Shown one piece after another: positions 46,156 to 60,411 of a stretch of DNA of 64,000 nt. The position numbers and the translations under genes were made by a program. The notes beneath the pieces were generated by a model. It was given only the letters and a program-made list of their open reading frames with translations, ran no database searches and had not been told where the DNA came from. Source of the DNA: Primula veris (Eukaryota; Streptophyta; Magnoliopsida; Ericales; Primulaceae); assembly GCA_963682055.1 (NCBI GenBank), contig OY821746.1:29702481-29766480 (forward strand), written 5' to 3'. The first letter of the stretch is position 1. Every line of letters begins with the position of its first letter.

Positions 46156-47665
46156 GTACCGGGCTTCGGTTGGTGGCAATAAAGGTTTACAGGCCTTACC
46201 CTGGTTTTGTATCATCTGGTGGCAGGTACAGAAGGCGTGGCCAAAGCATGGATGAGGTGGCATCCGGAGAGAGCAAGAAAATGAAAAGAATTGTTCCTAA
46301 AGAAATAAACGACGATACTGATCAATCGATAAATGATGAGACCCAGTCGAGGTAGAGCTAATGATTTCTTCATTTGTTTTTATGAGTTTAGCTTTGTTTG
46401 CATGGTTTTTGAGCTTGAGATAAGATCGAGATTCACCTACCTTAAAGCTCTATTTTTTCTATTAAAAGGTCAGAAAATCTCAGCTTTTAAGCTGGTCAGA
46501 CAAATACAGTACTGTCTAGCATCAAATGATGAGACTCGATCATCAATTAATGATGAGACTTAAACGGGTTAGAGCTAGTAATCTTTTTATATGTTGACTG
46601 TGTGAGAAATAAAAAAGGAGTCCAGAAAGGCAACTTACACACAATATAAAACTCACAAAATGTAAAAGGGACAAGTAATTTTTATGATACTCTCTTTATT
46701 TGGTGGTAATCTTACAAGTGTAGCAATACCATTTATTTATACTAAACTTAAAATTGCAAAACATAAATATAGGAAATAAAGACTCTCATAGGTTACATTA
46801 TTTTTAATGCCATGAAGCCATGAAGCCATGAACCTCAAGAGTTATAAATAAAACATAAAAGACTATAAATATTAAAACCAAAACAAGTTACAAATTTCAT
46901 TAGACTGAGGACTAGTCTGGCTGTAGCTTTCAAGCTCAGTTTTTGACTTTTTCCCCTTAGAATCAGGACTACATTTGGGTTCTTTCCTAAAAAGCTAGGA
47001 GCTTTAAGCACGATGAACACAGCTCTTTTCCAATCGCACAAATTACAGCTGAATTTCTTACTAGCTGTTGTCAAACAAGCCTGAAGGCCTTGTTTGGTTG
47101 CAGAGTTTATGCATACCTTTTTTGCTTGAAATAAGTCTTGCATGTGGATGATCACTTCAAAAAAGATTTCTTGTTTTTTGGCCAGAAAAAGCTAGAAAGA
47201 AATTCAAGCTCATTTTCTTAAAAGCTCCACCCAAACAGGGTATAAGTTTGTGACCATTCTGGCACGGTGGTTTAATTTCATGTGTTCTAGTGTTCGTTCC
47301 TTAGCAAGAAGAAGTAGCAAGGACCGAGGAAATTCAGACGATAACAGTCCCTTCACAGTTATATTGATTTTGGAATTCGAAGTATACTGGTTTTATTAAC
47401 GTGAAATTTTGATCATAAGTAACGAACCTTAGAAACAATCAACAATGTGTTGCTTACTGTATGTGTTTGAAATTCATTAATTGTTGTTCTTACTATTGTG
47501 TTCATCGTATTTGTACAAATTGTCTTGAAAAAGGGTGGCTAGCATGCATTTTTCAATTGGCTCTCCGAGTAATATACACTTTTTTACCGACCTTTCATTG
47601 TTTGCTAACAACTGTTTTTAATATGTGATTATATTATGAATCTCTCACTGTTTGTTAATAAATAT
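46156..47665. repeat. Block P, copy d (third-array copy)
   Basis: Near-identical to 23,823-25,332, including the unidentified coding fragment at 46,170-46,355. Confidence 0.75.
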
Positions 47666-48146
47666 CAATATTTTAAAAATCGCGCTATATAGCGATTTTT
47701 GAGAAAAAAACGCAATGAAAAACCACTATTTGGCTGAAATTGCGCTAAAATCGCGCTATACGGGACCAAAAGCGCAAAAAGCGTGAAATTCTGGACCAAA
47801 ATCGTAAATAGCGAGTTAGGAAGAAAAAAATCGGATATAAATAATTAATATACATTGTGTAATTTTCATAAAAGTGTATGTAGTCTAAATGGCTGTGATA
47901 ATGCATTATTTTCCAGCAGACCCAAGTTCAAAACTCAGCTATAACAAATTTTTTTTTTTCCGATTTTTTTTATTACTATTTAATATAACTATACATTTTA
48001 TCTTTTATTGTCATATATTCTAGAGTTTAGTGCATATTTAGGCAAAAAAAAGTACATCGCAAAACGCTATGTAGCAACGCTATTTGCTCTTTTAGCATTT
48101 CTTTCGAAAAAATGCTACGCTAGCGATAACGCTATTTAAAACATTG
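47666..48146. mobile_element. MITE1, third copy
   Basis: Same as 25,333-25,813. Confidence 0.8.
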
Positions 48147-48182
48147 ACAAGTATAGTTATTTTTTTTTAATTTTACGAAGTA

Positions 48183-49774
48183 AAGAATACAAAAAAAAAA
48201 ACAACAATTTGAAACACACAGTACTTGATTACAAGAATGGCATTGCTTCAAACCTGGCATCGACACTTTCTGCTCCTCATTGACTATTTTCTTTTCTCTC
48301 TCCTCCTAGGCTTGCGCCTTTTCCATCTTCTCCTCCATCACCGTCTTCTCTTTCTTGAGATTTTTCTTGTGCTCCAACATAGACGTGTCAGAGTCTTTGA
48401 CCGATAAAAACATGGGCCCAAGCTCGGCCAACCATTGAGCCTCGACAGAAGTAACACATTGCATATATTTCTTAGTAGTCAAAATCAGTGTTTTAAAAAT
48501 CACGCTTTAAAACGTTAAAAGCTCGATAAAGCGTTTTGAAAAAGGAGAATACCTACGCATTTTCACATTTGGATGGTAAAACACTAGTAGTGCGTTTTTT
48601 TTTGCGTTTTTATCTCGTTTTTAACGCTTTTTCAGTACTTGTAGTTTTTTTTTAAAATTTCATTTGTCCAAAAAAATACGGAAACAACGCTGATTTTGGG
48701 TTAAAATTGTTATGAAAAATATAACTTCAAATAAATTCTATCATTTGTGCTTAGTAATACTTAATCGCTCATTTTGACAAACTTCAATTAACATTTAAAA
48801 AATTTAAGTATTAGAAAACTTAAATTCGTTTGTTTTTTGCTATTTGTGAAATATTTCAATTTTCGTTATATATTAAACCATAAAATAATATTTTCAAAAT
48901 ATATATTAAACATGTATATATTTTTAGATATTTCTAACATGTATATTTTTTTTACTATAATAAATTTACGCTTTACGCTCCAAAGCCATGCTTTTAGCGT
49001 ATCTCTCGTAAAAACGTTTTAATCAACTTAGCGCTTTTTAAAACACAACATATTGCAAAGAGTAACGTAACCCGTATATAGCACTGCTCGCGTGCAAGTG
49101 ACATGGCATTCCCATCTTGCAATTCACGTACTCTCCAATACCATTAGGCCGTGCAACATCTGAAATTAAGCCGAACAAATGGCTTTTTTCACGATATCCT
49201 AGTCGGGCCCATATGAGATCAGAGTAACTTTGAGGGTCTTGAGAATATCGAGATGTTGAGATCTCACTTCTTTGGCTTTTCTTAGACCTTTCACTTAAAG
49301 AAAGTGATCGTTGCACCAATCGCCCCGACATTGATTAGATGATCCATTGTTGGTAGACGTTTAGAAGAGTTAGATGATCCGATTCGGGAACGAAAACTTC
49401 TCACGAGCATCATCGCTCTCTTCTGCTTGGTCTTTGTGCCTAAAGAAAACCGAAGGAACCGAAAGGATAGATACGATTGTTAACACCTTGTGGAGACGCT
49501 TTAGTTGTTTTCCCATTAGAAGCATCTTAGCAAGCGGAGGGTCTAATAGGAATTCCATGCCTATTTCCAACCAAGATCGGTTAACCCACCGACGTTGTTA
49601 AGTGTCCCCCAAACCCACAAATGGTACATGGAGTTGAGTATGTTCTCTCGAGGAGGCGGGTCCATGAAATAAAAAACCAACAAGTTTTCGATTTTCAGAG
49701 ATTTGAGCAAAAGTAACACATTCCCAAGATCTGTCCTCTGGATCTCGGGACTGGGTCTGTAGCATATCGATCTT
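48183..49774 (-). pseudogene. PRP16: PRP16 C-terminal pseudogene, third copy
   Basis: Same as 25,850-27,441, with a few substitutions (for example near 48,689, 49,059 and 49,523). MITE2 lies at 48,488-49,046. Confidence 0.9.
48488..49046. mobile_element. MITE2, third copy
   Basis: Same as 26,155-26,713, at the same position within PRP16. Confidence 0.75.
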
Positions 49775-50047
49775 GTTAATTAATTAGCCCTAACTTTAAA
49801 GTTTTGAGTTTGTTTATTAAAGTAGTTAATTTCGATCAAACCCTAACCAGAAGAGAGTTTATGGCTTGCAATGCCCAATGATAAAATTTAGGGGAAATTT
49901 ATGTTTAGTACGATGCTATCATCTTAATCTAGTAAAACTCAAAAAAGGTTTTATTGTTTAATATTAGATACATTTTAATTTAGAAAGTATAAAAATAACC
50001 CTCATCTTAATCTCTCCTCCAAAAATATCAGGGTTTTCAAATTCGAT

Positions 50048-50538
50048 TTCAACACCAAAAGACAATAATATTCAAAGAAAAATAGAAAACGTGTAAAAAA
50101 AATGATAACTTATATAGAAAAAGATAGAGAAAATTTTAAGATTTTAAAAAGAAAACGTATAGAGAAAATATATAGTATCATAGATAATCAAACAAACAAA
50201 TAAAAAATCAAGAACAATTATAATGGAGAATCGTATAGCATCAATGAAAAAATATTAAATTATTACAGAGCAATACAGAGCATCATACTCCTATAGAATT
50301 AAATAAGCAAATAAAATTTTTAAAAAAATGATAAGTGAGCATCGTATAGCATCATCAGAAAAAAAAAATTAGAGCAACATATTACATCATGGAGAATCGA
50401 ACAAACAATAAAACATCAAGAACAATGATAAGTGAGCATGGCTTAGCATCAATGAAAAAAAATATTAGAGAATTTTAGAGCAACATATAAAATAAAACGA
50501 GTAAAAGTCGACAATTTTTACCGAGAAATTAAATAAAG
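50048..50538. repeat. Degenerate ~100-bp minisatellite, third copy
   Basis: Same as 27,715-28,205. Confidence 0.65.
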
Positions 50539-51572
50539 GATAAATTAACATAACATACTACTTTTTAAACTAAATTAACAAAAACATACCCAAAAACTTT
50601 TCATTATCAAAAACATACCAAACAAATTTAAATTTAATGCTGTTTATTCTTTTCTTTCTTTCTCTCATCTTACTCTCTCTCTGCTCCATTCTTCTCTCTC
50701 ACCAATTCTTCTCTGTATATTTTCATTCTTCTCTCTCACCAATTTTTCTCTGTATCTCTCTATCTGATCTTACTCTCTCTATCCTTCATTCTTCTCTGTA
50801 TCTTTCTTTCATATCACACCTTATCTCTCTCACTTCCTCCACCACGAAAACCCACCAATGACTACCGAACACCATTTAGATTATATAGACATCCATATAC
50901 ATATAAATACAGATATATACATACATAATACACAAATATTACACTAGTTGATACCCCATAATTTATGAAAAATATATGGAATTTGTGAGATTGTTTTATA
51001 TTTATTGATTTTTGAGACTATTGTAAACCTTGTGTGTTTGAAGTTAAAAGAAAAGAATCCATATGTACAGTATTGAGAGAAATTCATATGTAGCGTATGA
51101 ACTTTTAAAATCAGAGTATGAAGTTTTAAAATTATGGTATGAAGTTTTTAAATTAGGGTATGAAGTTTTAAAATTAGGGTATCAAGTTTTAAAATTAGGA
51201 TATGAAATTTTAAAATTAGAGTATGAAATTTTGAAATTAGGATATGAAGTTTTGAAGTTTTAAAATTAGGGTATAACATTTTATAATTAGCATATGAATA
51301 TTTTGTGAGTTTTTAGTCATTTTTAGAGAGAGATGAGTGATTAGCACGTGTTAGAAAGAGGTGCGATTATCATGTGTTAGAGAGAGATGTACGATTAGAG
51401 AGAGAGATGTTAGGTGAGAGAGATATGTGTTAGATTAGAGAGAGAAATTAGATTATGGTTTGATTAGAATTAGAGAAATAACAACTATATATAGGTATAT
51501 TTTTGATAATTTAAATTATTAGAGTATGTTTTTGTTAATATAATAGGGATATTGTATGTTTTTGGTAAAATT
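50539..51572. mobile_element. 1.03 kb foldback/TIR element, second occurrence
   Basis: Same as 28,206-29,239, including the 21-bp minisatellite (about 51,096-51,308). It was copied by the segmental duplication. Confidence 0.75.
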
Positions 51573-51950
51573 AAAAACAAAATTTTAAAATAATAATTGA
51601 ATACCGAAAACCTAACCTAAGAAATATCGGAAAGCAAAAATTATCGGACACATTAAATAACAAATCATCATAATTGGATATTATGATGATTTGGAATAAT
51701 ATTATGATGATTTGGAATAATATTATGCAGATTTTGTATTTTTTTTTCCCATAGATGAGAGAGACGAATAGAATACATATCTCTCTGGAGAGAGAGATAA
51801 ATAGATAGTTATAATTATGAGAAATATAAGGAGAGAAAACAGTAAACAATTTTGTCAGATAAAGATTGCAAAATAAACAAAGGTAGTATGGGTACATAAA
51901 ATCGAATTTGTATTTTTTTAGTAATTTGATGATGTTTTTTTAGTAATTTT

Positions 51951-52303
51951 TTTTTAATAATTTAATGGTGGGGAAAACCCACATTTTTATTTTATTAAAT
52001 TAGGAAAAATAAAAATAAGGGGGAATAACCCCACAAAATGATTGGGTCAAAAGTGCGCCAATAAGAGACAAACGTCACAACAATTACATCGAATAATTTT
52101 AACCCCCTTGGTGATAATGGTGAGGAGGAAAAAGTTTCTAATAAGAGAAAGACCAAGGTGGATTACCGGCTAAAACCTCCAATTAACATGATCAAAATTA
52201 GTGTTGATGGGAGCTATAATTCGAATGTACTAAATGATCATTATCCCTAAAGTTTATTAAAAACTAAAAATATACACATAAATAAAATGAAGTAAACTAA
52301 ATC
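51951..52303 (+). mobile_element. LINE/RNase H-domain fragment, second occurrence
   Basis: Same as 29,618-29,970. Confidence 0.5.
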
Positions 52304-53073
52304 AAATTTTCTCAATTTTATAATTTAAAATCTAAGACCGTATGGTGTTCTCTCTTTCAAGTTACATTCAGGCAACTGTTTAAGCAGGACATTCCAAAGT
52401 TCCACAAATAAAACATGTATAGTGCTTTACCCCAAACAAAATCTGCATAGCTTCCATTGGCATTTGTAGTAGAAGTAGTCATCACAATGTATAAGCACAA
52501 AAGACTTGAAACAAATCACTGGATTTTCTCACGGCACCTCAGATCGTGGAATTGAATCTCATATTCCTCTATTAACTCAATATCTTTCATTGCTCAAACC
52601 CGAGTGTGTAGTGAACATCAAAGTTCTCCAATTACGCGATAATCAAACGTTTTATTAAACATATAATACCAGCCAGTTTAGAAAAAATCAAAACCAGTTC
52701 TTGAGATGGCAATCAGAGCCTTCAAAATTTGTGGAAGACGTAGTGGAAAAGAAGTTCGTTGATACCAGTTTAACTAATATTATCTCTAGTTCTCTCTAAA
52801 TCGATTACACAAGAGTGAGAGGACAATGATAAGAATAGAATCTTCAGTACCGCGTATATGGCCAAATGATTCACTGAAGTTTAAATCCAGCTAATATGTA
52901 CAAGTAGCAATGGTTGCTTTTTGATCGAGTAATTGAAAATAAAGTTAACTAGAATTCCAAAAGACCAATGTAACAGAAAATCCAATAACAAAGTTTAAGT
53001 ATCCCAAAAGATTTTCATTTTTATGGGGAAAGTGCAGTTTTTTTAGTCACTAGAAGACCCATTTTTATTAGAA

Positions 53074-54166
53074 ATAATAACATAATAGGTTTCATGAGCC
53101 AAACCCCACTGATAGGCATTCCGTAATGATGGGGGCCTGACCCATGAAACGCATTTTTTTTTTAAATCTTTTTTAATAAATGTGGATTAAAAAAAAAAAC
53201 AAAAACTCTGAAGTCCAGTTCTTTCCATTTTCTTTTAACTTGCTTCTTTGACTAAAACATTCTCTGAAGTAAATTTAAATCCGACGATTTATCAAAAATT
53301 ATGCTTCCAAAAGTTGAAGTTGCCAATAATTATTCGCGCAAGCACACGAGTTGTTTACTTGTTTTTAAAAGTTTTCCAATATTCCCCCAAAAAATTAAGT
53401 ACTATTTTTATGGGAGTAGGTCACAAGGAAAAATATATTATTTTATTATATTTACATTTTACTCATAGTACTATATATATATATATTACTTCACTAGTTA
53501 GTTTGGTAATAAATAATAAATTATAAACGCTTCTACTTTGGAGATGGAAAATACATGCTCATTTTAAAAAGTACTATACTTTAAACTTGTTTTCTTTAGT
53601 TAAACAACTCATCTTTTAATTGCATGGAGACCCAGGTAGCTATACCTACTAGTATATAACTAAGTTGATTTTTTTTGACAAGTATAACTACTAAGTTGAT
53701 ATTAAACGAATATCATGCAAACAAATATGACAACAATCATGGGCGAATTCAAAAACCAAAAACCAAAAATGGTACCGAATTTGCATAAAAACTAATACTA
53801 ATTGAACTTATAGATCATGGGATGCCAAATGATTATATTTAACAAATTTTAGTAAAAATACATGATTAAACTAAAAAAATCATAAGTTTTGGAGTTGTTG
53901 GGGGTGTCCTGGCCCCCATTAGTCTCCACTTAGCTCCGCTTATGACAAAAATATGTAAACATATTCTATGCACACTTACTCTATGGTTCATCTCTAGAGA
54001 GTCTCAAGCACTACTTCTAAAACAACAAAAGACAATCAGTTGACTATAAAATTTTGTTCCTCCTTTACACTCTTGTAACAAAAAAAATCAAATCTACCAC
54101 GATCGATGTTTTTGTTAATTTCATGTTACTTCTGGTTGTAGTGGCCCTGAACTTTGAAAAATAGAA
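53074..54166. mobile_element. 1,093-bp indel flanked by TAGAA, second occurrence
   Basis: Same as 30,740-31,832, with one substitution noticed near 53,849. Confidence 0.6.
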
Positions 54167-55477
54167 CTTATAAATAGTGCGTTAATATCATGTTTACTTT
54201 GAGGGCCAGCAGGTCATTATTTCATCGAATTTTTCATTGTTGATTTAAGCTGTAATAAGGTCGTTACGACCATTTATTATTAATGAAATAATGGGTTAAT
54301 CCATCTATTTATATATAAAAAAGAGAGAAGGTCAATTAAGGAGACAGTAGAAAGTAGAAGAGTAGTAGACAATGTTAATTTGATCAATTTAATGTGACCA
54401 ATACAATCTTACATGGAGCAATTGATCAAATTAATTTGTCAATTATTTTAGTTATATTGTACGGAGACATGCATATTGGTAAGTAAAAAGTACGGATATG
54501 ATCATTTAGGAATTTTATTTTATTTTTATTTTTAAAGATCAACCAGCAAGCATTTGATAATTTATATGACATGCATTCACATATTGCTCGTTTCATTGTT
54601 AATTAATATATGTTGTGACGTGCTTCTCGGTTGTGCGATATAGACACACATGTGGAATGTGTGCGCAAAGTGATACTATAAAGTGCACAAAAACCATTAC
54701 AGTTATACGAAACCGTCACAACTCATGATGCACTTATGTGTATGTTAGAAGTTGGACACACATCATTGAACACACGGCTAAAACCATCAATGCTTGATTA
54801 TATACAAACAAGAAAGTATATTTGGTCTCTTTGGTAACACCCCAACGTGTCGAGATTCAATGATTCATATGCCTAATTTGTCACCTATGATTTTCTCACA
54901 AGACCGCTTTCCTGAAAATTCTATTCAATGTCGCATTATGACAAATATCACTAGCCATTAGTCGATAAGTATATTTATTTAAAAAAAGACGGAGATAAAC
55001 TTCTACATTTATGTAGTCAATTTTTTATATATGATCATGTTCATCTCATGTATACATTAATATTTAAGGATGCATCCTAGACGAAAAAAGCTTAATTTTC
55101 CTACCTACTTACTAATTAACATTTAACAACATGATATGTATAAATCGCCTAACGGTCGTAAAATCTATTACTATACTGCGTTTTATGTGCAATGCATGAA
55201 CTTACGTAGTCACTATAACGTTTAACGTGCACATAATTTAATATCCATGAACATAATTAAAAACGATCGATCATGAAGACGGTCCATGGTATAGTAAGTG
55301 AACTTAAGAAATCTAGAGATTCGAATGACAATACATACAGTAGGGAATTTAGATGTATTGATAGAATGGAAGATAATATGACAATGGATCCAATGAATGC
55401 AACCAAAAGAATTGTAAATAGAATATAAAAACATTGTTTTATCATAAATATGTTTGTAAGGGATGAAAAAGAGTTAT

Positions 55478-55483
<6 letters not shown>
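54167..55483. other. Non-coding L-half DNA, third copy
   Basis: Same as 31,833-33,151. No gene seen. Confidence 0.55.

Positions 55484-55534
<51 letters not shown>
55484..55534. repeat. (TA)n microsatellite, longest of the three
   Basis: About 51 bp of TA repeats at the position of 10,835-10,867 and 33,152-33,181. Confidence 0.9.
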
Positions 55535-55537
<3 letters not shown>

Positions 55538-55882
55538 CTCTTCGTTTTAGGTTGGAGACCTAAATAGTTACTTGTAAATTTTCTTTTACAAAAACAATTA
55601 TAACTTATACAGTAATAATATAACCTACAGTTTACAAAATAATAAAATATGCTTCTTTAGTTTTGACTTTTGAGTCATAAACATACCTGACTCACCTGAC
55701 ACATTTTCGGCTGTCACATTCCTCTTATGATAAAATTGCGGCGTTTTTAGGGTTTCTAAATAAATCAATCTAAATGTAAAACAATAAAACATTTTTTTCT
55801 TCCGTGCTGCTACTTCTTTTTCTCTCTCTAAACATTTAATAATACAAATTTGATTATTGTATATACTTGTACTTATTGTTTG

Positions 55883-56600
55883 TCACAGATATATAGATAT
55901 ATATATATATAGAGAGAGAAACTTAGAGAAACCCTGTCGATCGTGTCTGGATGATGGTGAGGAAATTTGATGAGCCGTAGAAATACAAGCCCCTTTGTTA
56001 GCAAATGTACAATGGAAGGCGACCTTAATATTGGAAGTCTAAGATGATACTGGGCACATCCTCGGGGTTAGAATCGTAGGTGTAGATCACAGGCAAAAAA
56101 AAAATACTCTTCTATACTCATCGTTCACCTAGAGACAATTGAGGGACGATCAGGGACTCTAGCAATCGAGTCTTTTTTTGTTGATGCGCCTGAAGGTAAT
56201 ACGAAGTACGAAACATGTTTCTTTGTTGAGGCTTTGATCAACTACAAGTTTACAACCTCAAGTCTTTGTTTGCTCTAGCTGAGACAATGGCTATTTGGAT
56301 GGATTCTAATTGAGTTGGTGAGTCTGCGACATCTACATGTAGCCGTTTTGCATTGTTTTGAGTTAATTGAGAAGCTTGTAGACTAAAAACCTGCCATTTC
56401 CTCGGAATTAAACCTTGTTGTCGCTTATGTTCCTATTTTCTTTTATGTGGTTTGTCGTAAAATACTGTTTGTATTTGATTTTGTATCTATTAGAAGTTAT
56501 GCTCACCGGAGAGGTTTGTGTTGTAGGTCAATGCTCAGTTGCAACAGTGCCATTATGAAAACGAATGTAAAAGTTGTGCTCTTCTTTCAAAAAAAAAAAA
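55883..56600 (+). pseudogene. PYL: PYL ABA-receptor retropseudogene, third (Y) copy
   Basis: Diverged copy of the same insertion, with TSDs ACTTATTGTTTG at 55,871-55,882 and 56,601-56,612 and a shorter poly(A) run (from 56,589). It keeps CAACCTCAAGTCT, the family's NLKSL, where X copies read TCCTC. It shares the stop after KFDEP and the main frameshifts, so the insertion and first inactivation preceded the X/Y duplication. A 2-3 bp insertion near 56,030 is Y-specific. Confidence 0.92.
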
Positions 56601-56612
56601 ACTTATTGTTTG

Positions 56613-57870
56613 GTCTATGCTGTTAATTGAAATAGGGTTAAATGTACTATACGTAAAAATAAAAAAAATAAAAATAGTAATGCATATCACCTCCCTTCCT
56701 TATTGCAAGGGTTTTCTCCTAAAAATTGGAATGTATCTGGTCCTTAGAAACCTTACGAATAATTTTCATACAAAATATTCCTTGTATACAAGGAATTTAA
56801 AACTTTCCCTTAGCATTGAAATAGTAATTAATTTCCTTCTTCCTTGCATATATCAGATTTATTCTCACCCTTTCCAAAAAAAAAAAAACCCAGTCCCTCT
56901 ACAAAATCAAAATAAGCATGATTTCAAATATATTGGATAACTTGGTAGGCCACTTCATCTATCCTATATTTAGATTATTCATTAATTTTCACAAATTGAA
57001 ATAAGATTTTGTAGATCAGTTAAATCCGAAATTTATTTTCATCAAGTAATTTTTTTTTGGTGTTCTCCACTCCAACTTAGAAGTAGTTTCATTTTTCATT
57101 TTCATTTTACCTTTTTTATACAATTGAAAGAGAATGAAATTTTCAAGTTGAACTAATGTAAAAAAAAACTCACCTTTATTGTTTTTTTCTAATGTCGTTT
57201 CTTACACTGTTATAAACCACAATGTACGTAGTTGAAAATTTATATTGGAAGAAATAAGTTAATAAAAAAAATGATACTCCTATATTGAGTTATTATAGGA
57301 AAATCGATAAGAAAACCGAAAAATTGTATAAACCAAAATGGTTCCTTACAACATGTAAAATTGTTAGACTTGAGATATATCATAATTAGATTATACTCAT
57401 TTATATAATTTTGATAAAGAGATCTCCGATCATTTGTTAACTGTATTAATTAAACTATTGTTTCTTGTTTACCTTCAGATGTTTATTTACTAATCTGGAG
57501 TTTTCGGAGAAAAAAGGTGGGGCACTGATTGCTTGATTAATCTCACATTAGTTTGGTCCGCGACAAATCTAGTCGGTCTATTCATCACATGTCAAAACAG
57601 GTAAATACAATTGTGAGTTCCGCATTATTTACTCATCTTCCTTTTATTAACATTAAAAAAACTAAGTACCTTTCTTTGAGGTTGTTAATTTGTAGTTGTA
57701 TTTTTTTTAGAGTTGATGGTATTTAATAGTATTATTTGGTTTTCAAAAAAAGAAAAACTAAGTACGCACTTTTTGCTTTTGTTATATATTAATATTACTC
57801 CAACCAGTTCCTTCCTGGTTAATCATTTTGGCAGAACCGAAACATAAGGGAAACCATATCATAGTGATAT
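56613..57870. repeat. F1 remainder in Y, with ~150 bp not present in X
   Basis: Aligns with 11,945-13,100. 56,813-56,963 has no counterpart in X; short CCT/TCCT microhomology at its edges suggests a deletion in X. An open frame crossing it is not gene-like. Confidence 0.55.
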
Positions 57871-57920
57871 ATATATACATACATATGATATATATATACA
57901 TACATACATATGTTATATAT

Positions 57921-60242
57921 TGATCAGATCTAGAGCTATGGTTGTTATATTAGAAATAAAACACCCACAACAGTAGAAATATAAAAGGAAAAGAAAATTG
58001 GCGAAACTGCAACTTTGATTAAATAATCAATGAACTGTTACAATCTCTAAATGCTAGTTTTAATCAACCTTAAAGTCTAACTTGATAGCTTTGTTCTGGA
58101 TATCTAATTCAGGAAAAACCTGAGTTATTTATAGGAAAATAACTAATCCTATTCATATTAGGAATATAAACAAACCACTCTTAATTCAAAAAGGCATATT
58201 AAGTTGACTACAATTAAACATAATACTAATTTAACTTAAGGGTATCCTCATGGATCACGACTCCCCTCTCAAGAGCGATGAGCTCCTTCTCAAGCTAAAA
58301 GAATATTCAGAAACGCTGCAACGACCATCTCCTTACTGTCCGACTTCGCGTTCATGGGAAATTGATCAGGTCTCCTGACTCGATACGATCCAATATCTCA
58401 CTTACTTGTAGCTTATGTCCTCATCTCAACGATGCAATATGATATCAATGGATCTTCTCTCTCCATCTCTTCGACGAACCAAACCATTAACACCATGTAT
58501 CGAGCACCATTGTTGACCATCAACTTTACTTGATTAATTATGACTAATGGATCATGTAAAATCAGTTTCTTACATGCATAAATCTTAAAGTCTTCCCCAT
58601 ATTTTCGTAACCGGTAATACCTCTTCTTAAAAAACAAAACTGCATCACAATCCCACAACTAGGGCACTCCAACAATAACTTGACAAATATCCAATGGAAC
58701 CATCTCACACAATATTGTATCCACAAACTTCTCCGTAATAGCAAACCTAAAAGTACACTACATGGTAATCTACAAGGTAGCATGTTTCTTTAACCAGCCA
58801 AGCCCATATGGCTTAGGATGTGGTGTTGTAACTAATCCCAATCGTTCCACCTCCGTATCAGAAATTAACTTTATTTGACTACCTAGATCAAGAATGGAAT
58901 TAACAACACTATTTTTCACATGAATCTTCACATGAAATAGCTCATCCCTCTTGTCCACAAGACTCGAGGACGTAGTCTCCTTGCACATCAAAGACAAGGT
59001 TGGGTCTAGTTTATCCACTTGCTCAAGTTTAGTAGCATTGGCAAATCAAGATCTCGTTTTGTTCTTATTTCGCAAATTCTTAGGTAGCAAATTTGGATAC
59101 AGCTTCCAACACCCATCCTTAGTATGACCGTCTTTGTTGCAATGATCACAAACAACGCCTTTAAATACCTTGGATGGCTTCTTTACCTCATTCTCAATTG
59201 TTTCCAATTCGGGCTACCAACTATTCTTTGCCGATGTTACTGAAACTTCTTTCATGTTCCTCCCTTCAAGGGCTACGAGTTTCACTATGGCATGCTCAAT
59301 CGTCTCCACTTCAAACATAGTTAACTCATTTCGTAAAAACTTTAACAAACCACCAGTGTATTTCATGAACACATCGTGCTGATCAACATCCACATCAAGC
59401 ACCAAAACTTGATATGAAAATCAGTCGTATATTCTTGAACAGACTGTCCATGTCTTTGGTGCAATTGTTTCCACTTGACTTGTACCAACACTCACAACCC
59501 ACAGATTGCGTAGAGGATCGCGAGTACCTTTCTTCATCGAACATGCAATTCACTCCACGTCTTCCTTATCTCCTCAAAAACCAAGGTTCTTTACCTCATC
59601 GTCGACCTCTGGAGTCTCTTTCCCATCTCCAGAAACAGATGTTTCGCTCAACTTCGCTAGGATCGTATCAAGCATGGACTGCATACCCATAAAACATGTG
59701 ATCAGTTCTTCGACTTTTCCCTCCAAGTTCTTGAAACGCTCCTCTATCTGAAGGTTGTCACCCATCGGTAATTTGGTTTGCTGGTATAAACCCTGATGTT
59801 TTTCTAACCCAGTAACAAGTTTTGCTCCAGATTGCACAACTGAATTGCGCATACAGACCATACACCACACACACCCAAAGATCGAACTTGAATCTGATAC
59901 CACTTGATCATATTTAGAGCTATGCTTGTTATATTATAAATAAAACACCCAAAACAGTAGTAATATAAAAGGAAAAGATACTTGGCAAAACTGCAAGTTT
60001 GATTAAATAATCAATGAACTTTTTACAATATCTAACTGATAACTTTAATCAACCTTAAAGTCTACCTTGATAGCTTTTTTCTGGCTATCTAACTCAGGAA
60101 AAGCCTAAAGTATTTATAGGAAAATAAATAATTTTATTCATATAAGGATTATAACCAAACTGCTCCTAATTCAACAAGGAGTATTAGTTTGACTAAATCT
60201 AATAATAATACTAATTTAACCAAGGGGTATCCTCATGGATCA
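57921..60242 (-). mobile_element. Non-autonomous gag-protease LTR element, third (Y) copy
   Basis: LTRs lie at 59,905-60,242 (5') and 57,921-58,257 (3', full-length here). The primer-binding site TGGTATCAGA is at 59,893-59,902. The internal part is shorter by about 260 bp. TATAT flanks both ends in microsatellite context. Diverged from the X copies, but at the same insertion site. Confidence 0.9.
58262..59765 (-). pseudogene. Broken gag-protease ORF with internal deletion, third copy
   Basis: Starts MGDNLQIEERFKNLEGKV and stays open across the N-terminal region longer than X does (no stop after ELIT). About 260 bp that encode the core gag domain in X (14,725-14,985 equivalent) are missing at the joint near 59,500. 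The knuckle CDHCNKDGHTKDGC appears with a first-Cys neighbourhood change (VCDHCN). The protease reads SILDLGSQIKLIS, again D-L-G. Confidence 0.85.
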
Positions 60243-60354
60243 TATATACATACATATGATATATATATATATATATACATACATATGATATATATATACA
60301 TGCATATGATATATATATAAATACATGCATATGATATATATATATACATATATG

Positions 60355-60385
<31 letters not shown>

Positions 60386-60411
60386 CATATGATATATATA
60401 CATACATATGA
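60243..60411. repeat. TA/CATACATATGATATA microsatellite
   Basis: About 170 bp of compound repeat running directly into EMF1-like sequence at about 60,412. In X the EMF1 foldback and its TA border lie between these two. Confidence 0.9.

Larger units (their letters stand above)
33251..55604. repeat. Recent 22.3 kb direct repeat, second copy
   Basis: Second copy of 10,935-33,250. The junction at about 33,251-33,303 is chimeric. To its left the sequence matches the Y lineage (CAATTATAAC, as near 55,600). To its right it matches the X lineage (TTCTTCAG, where Y has TTCTTTAG). Every feature of the first copy recurs here at about +22,317 to +22,334. Confidence 0.88.
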
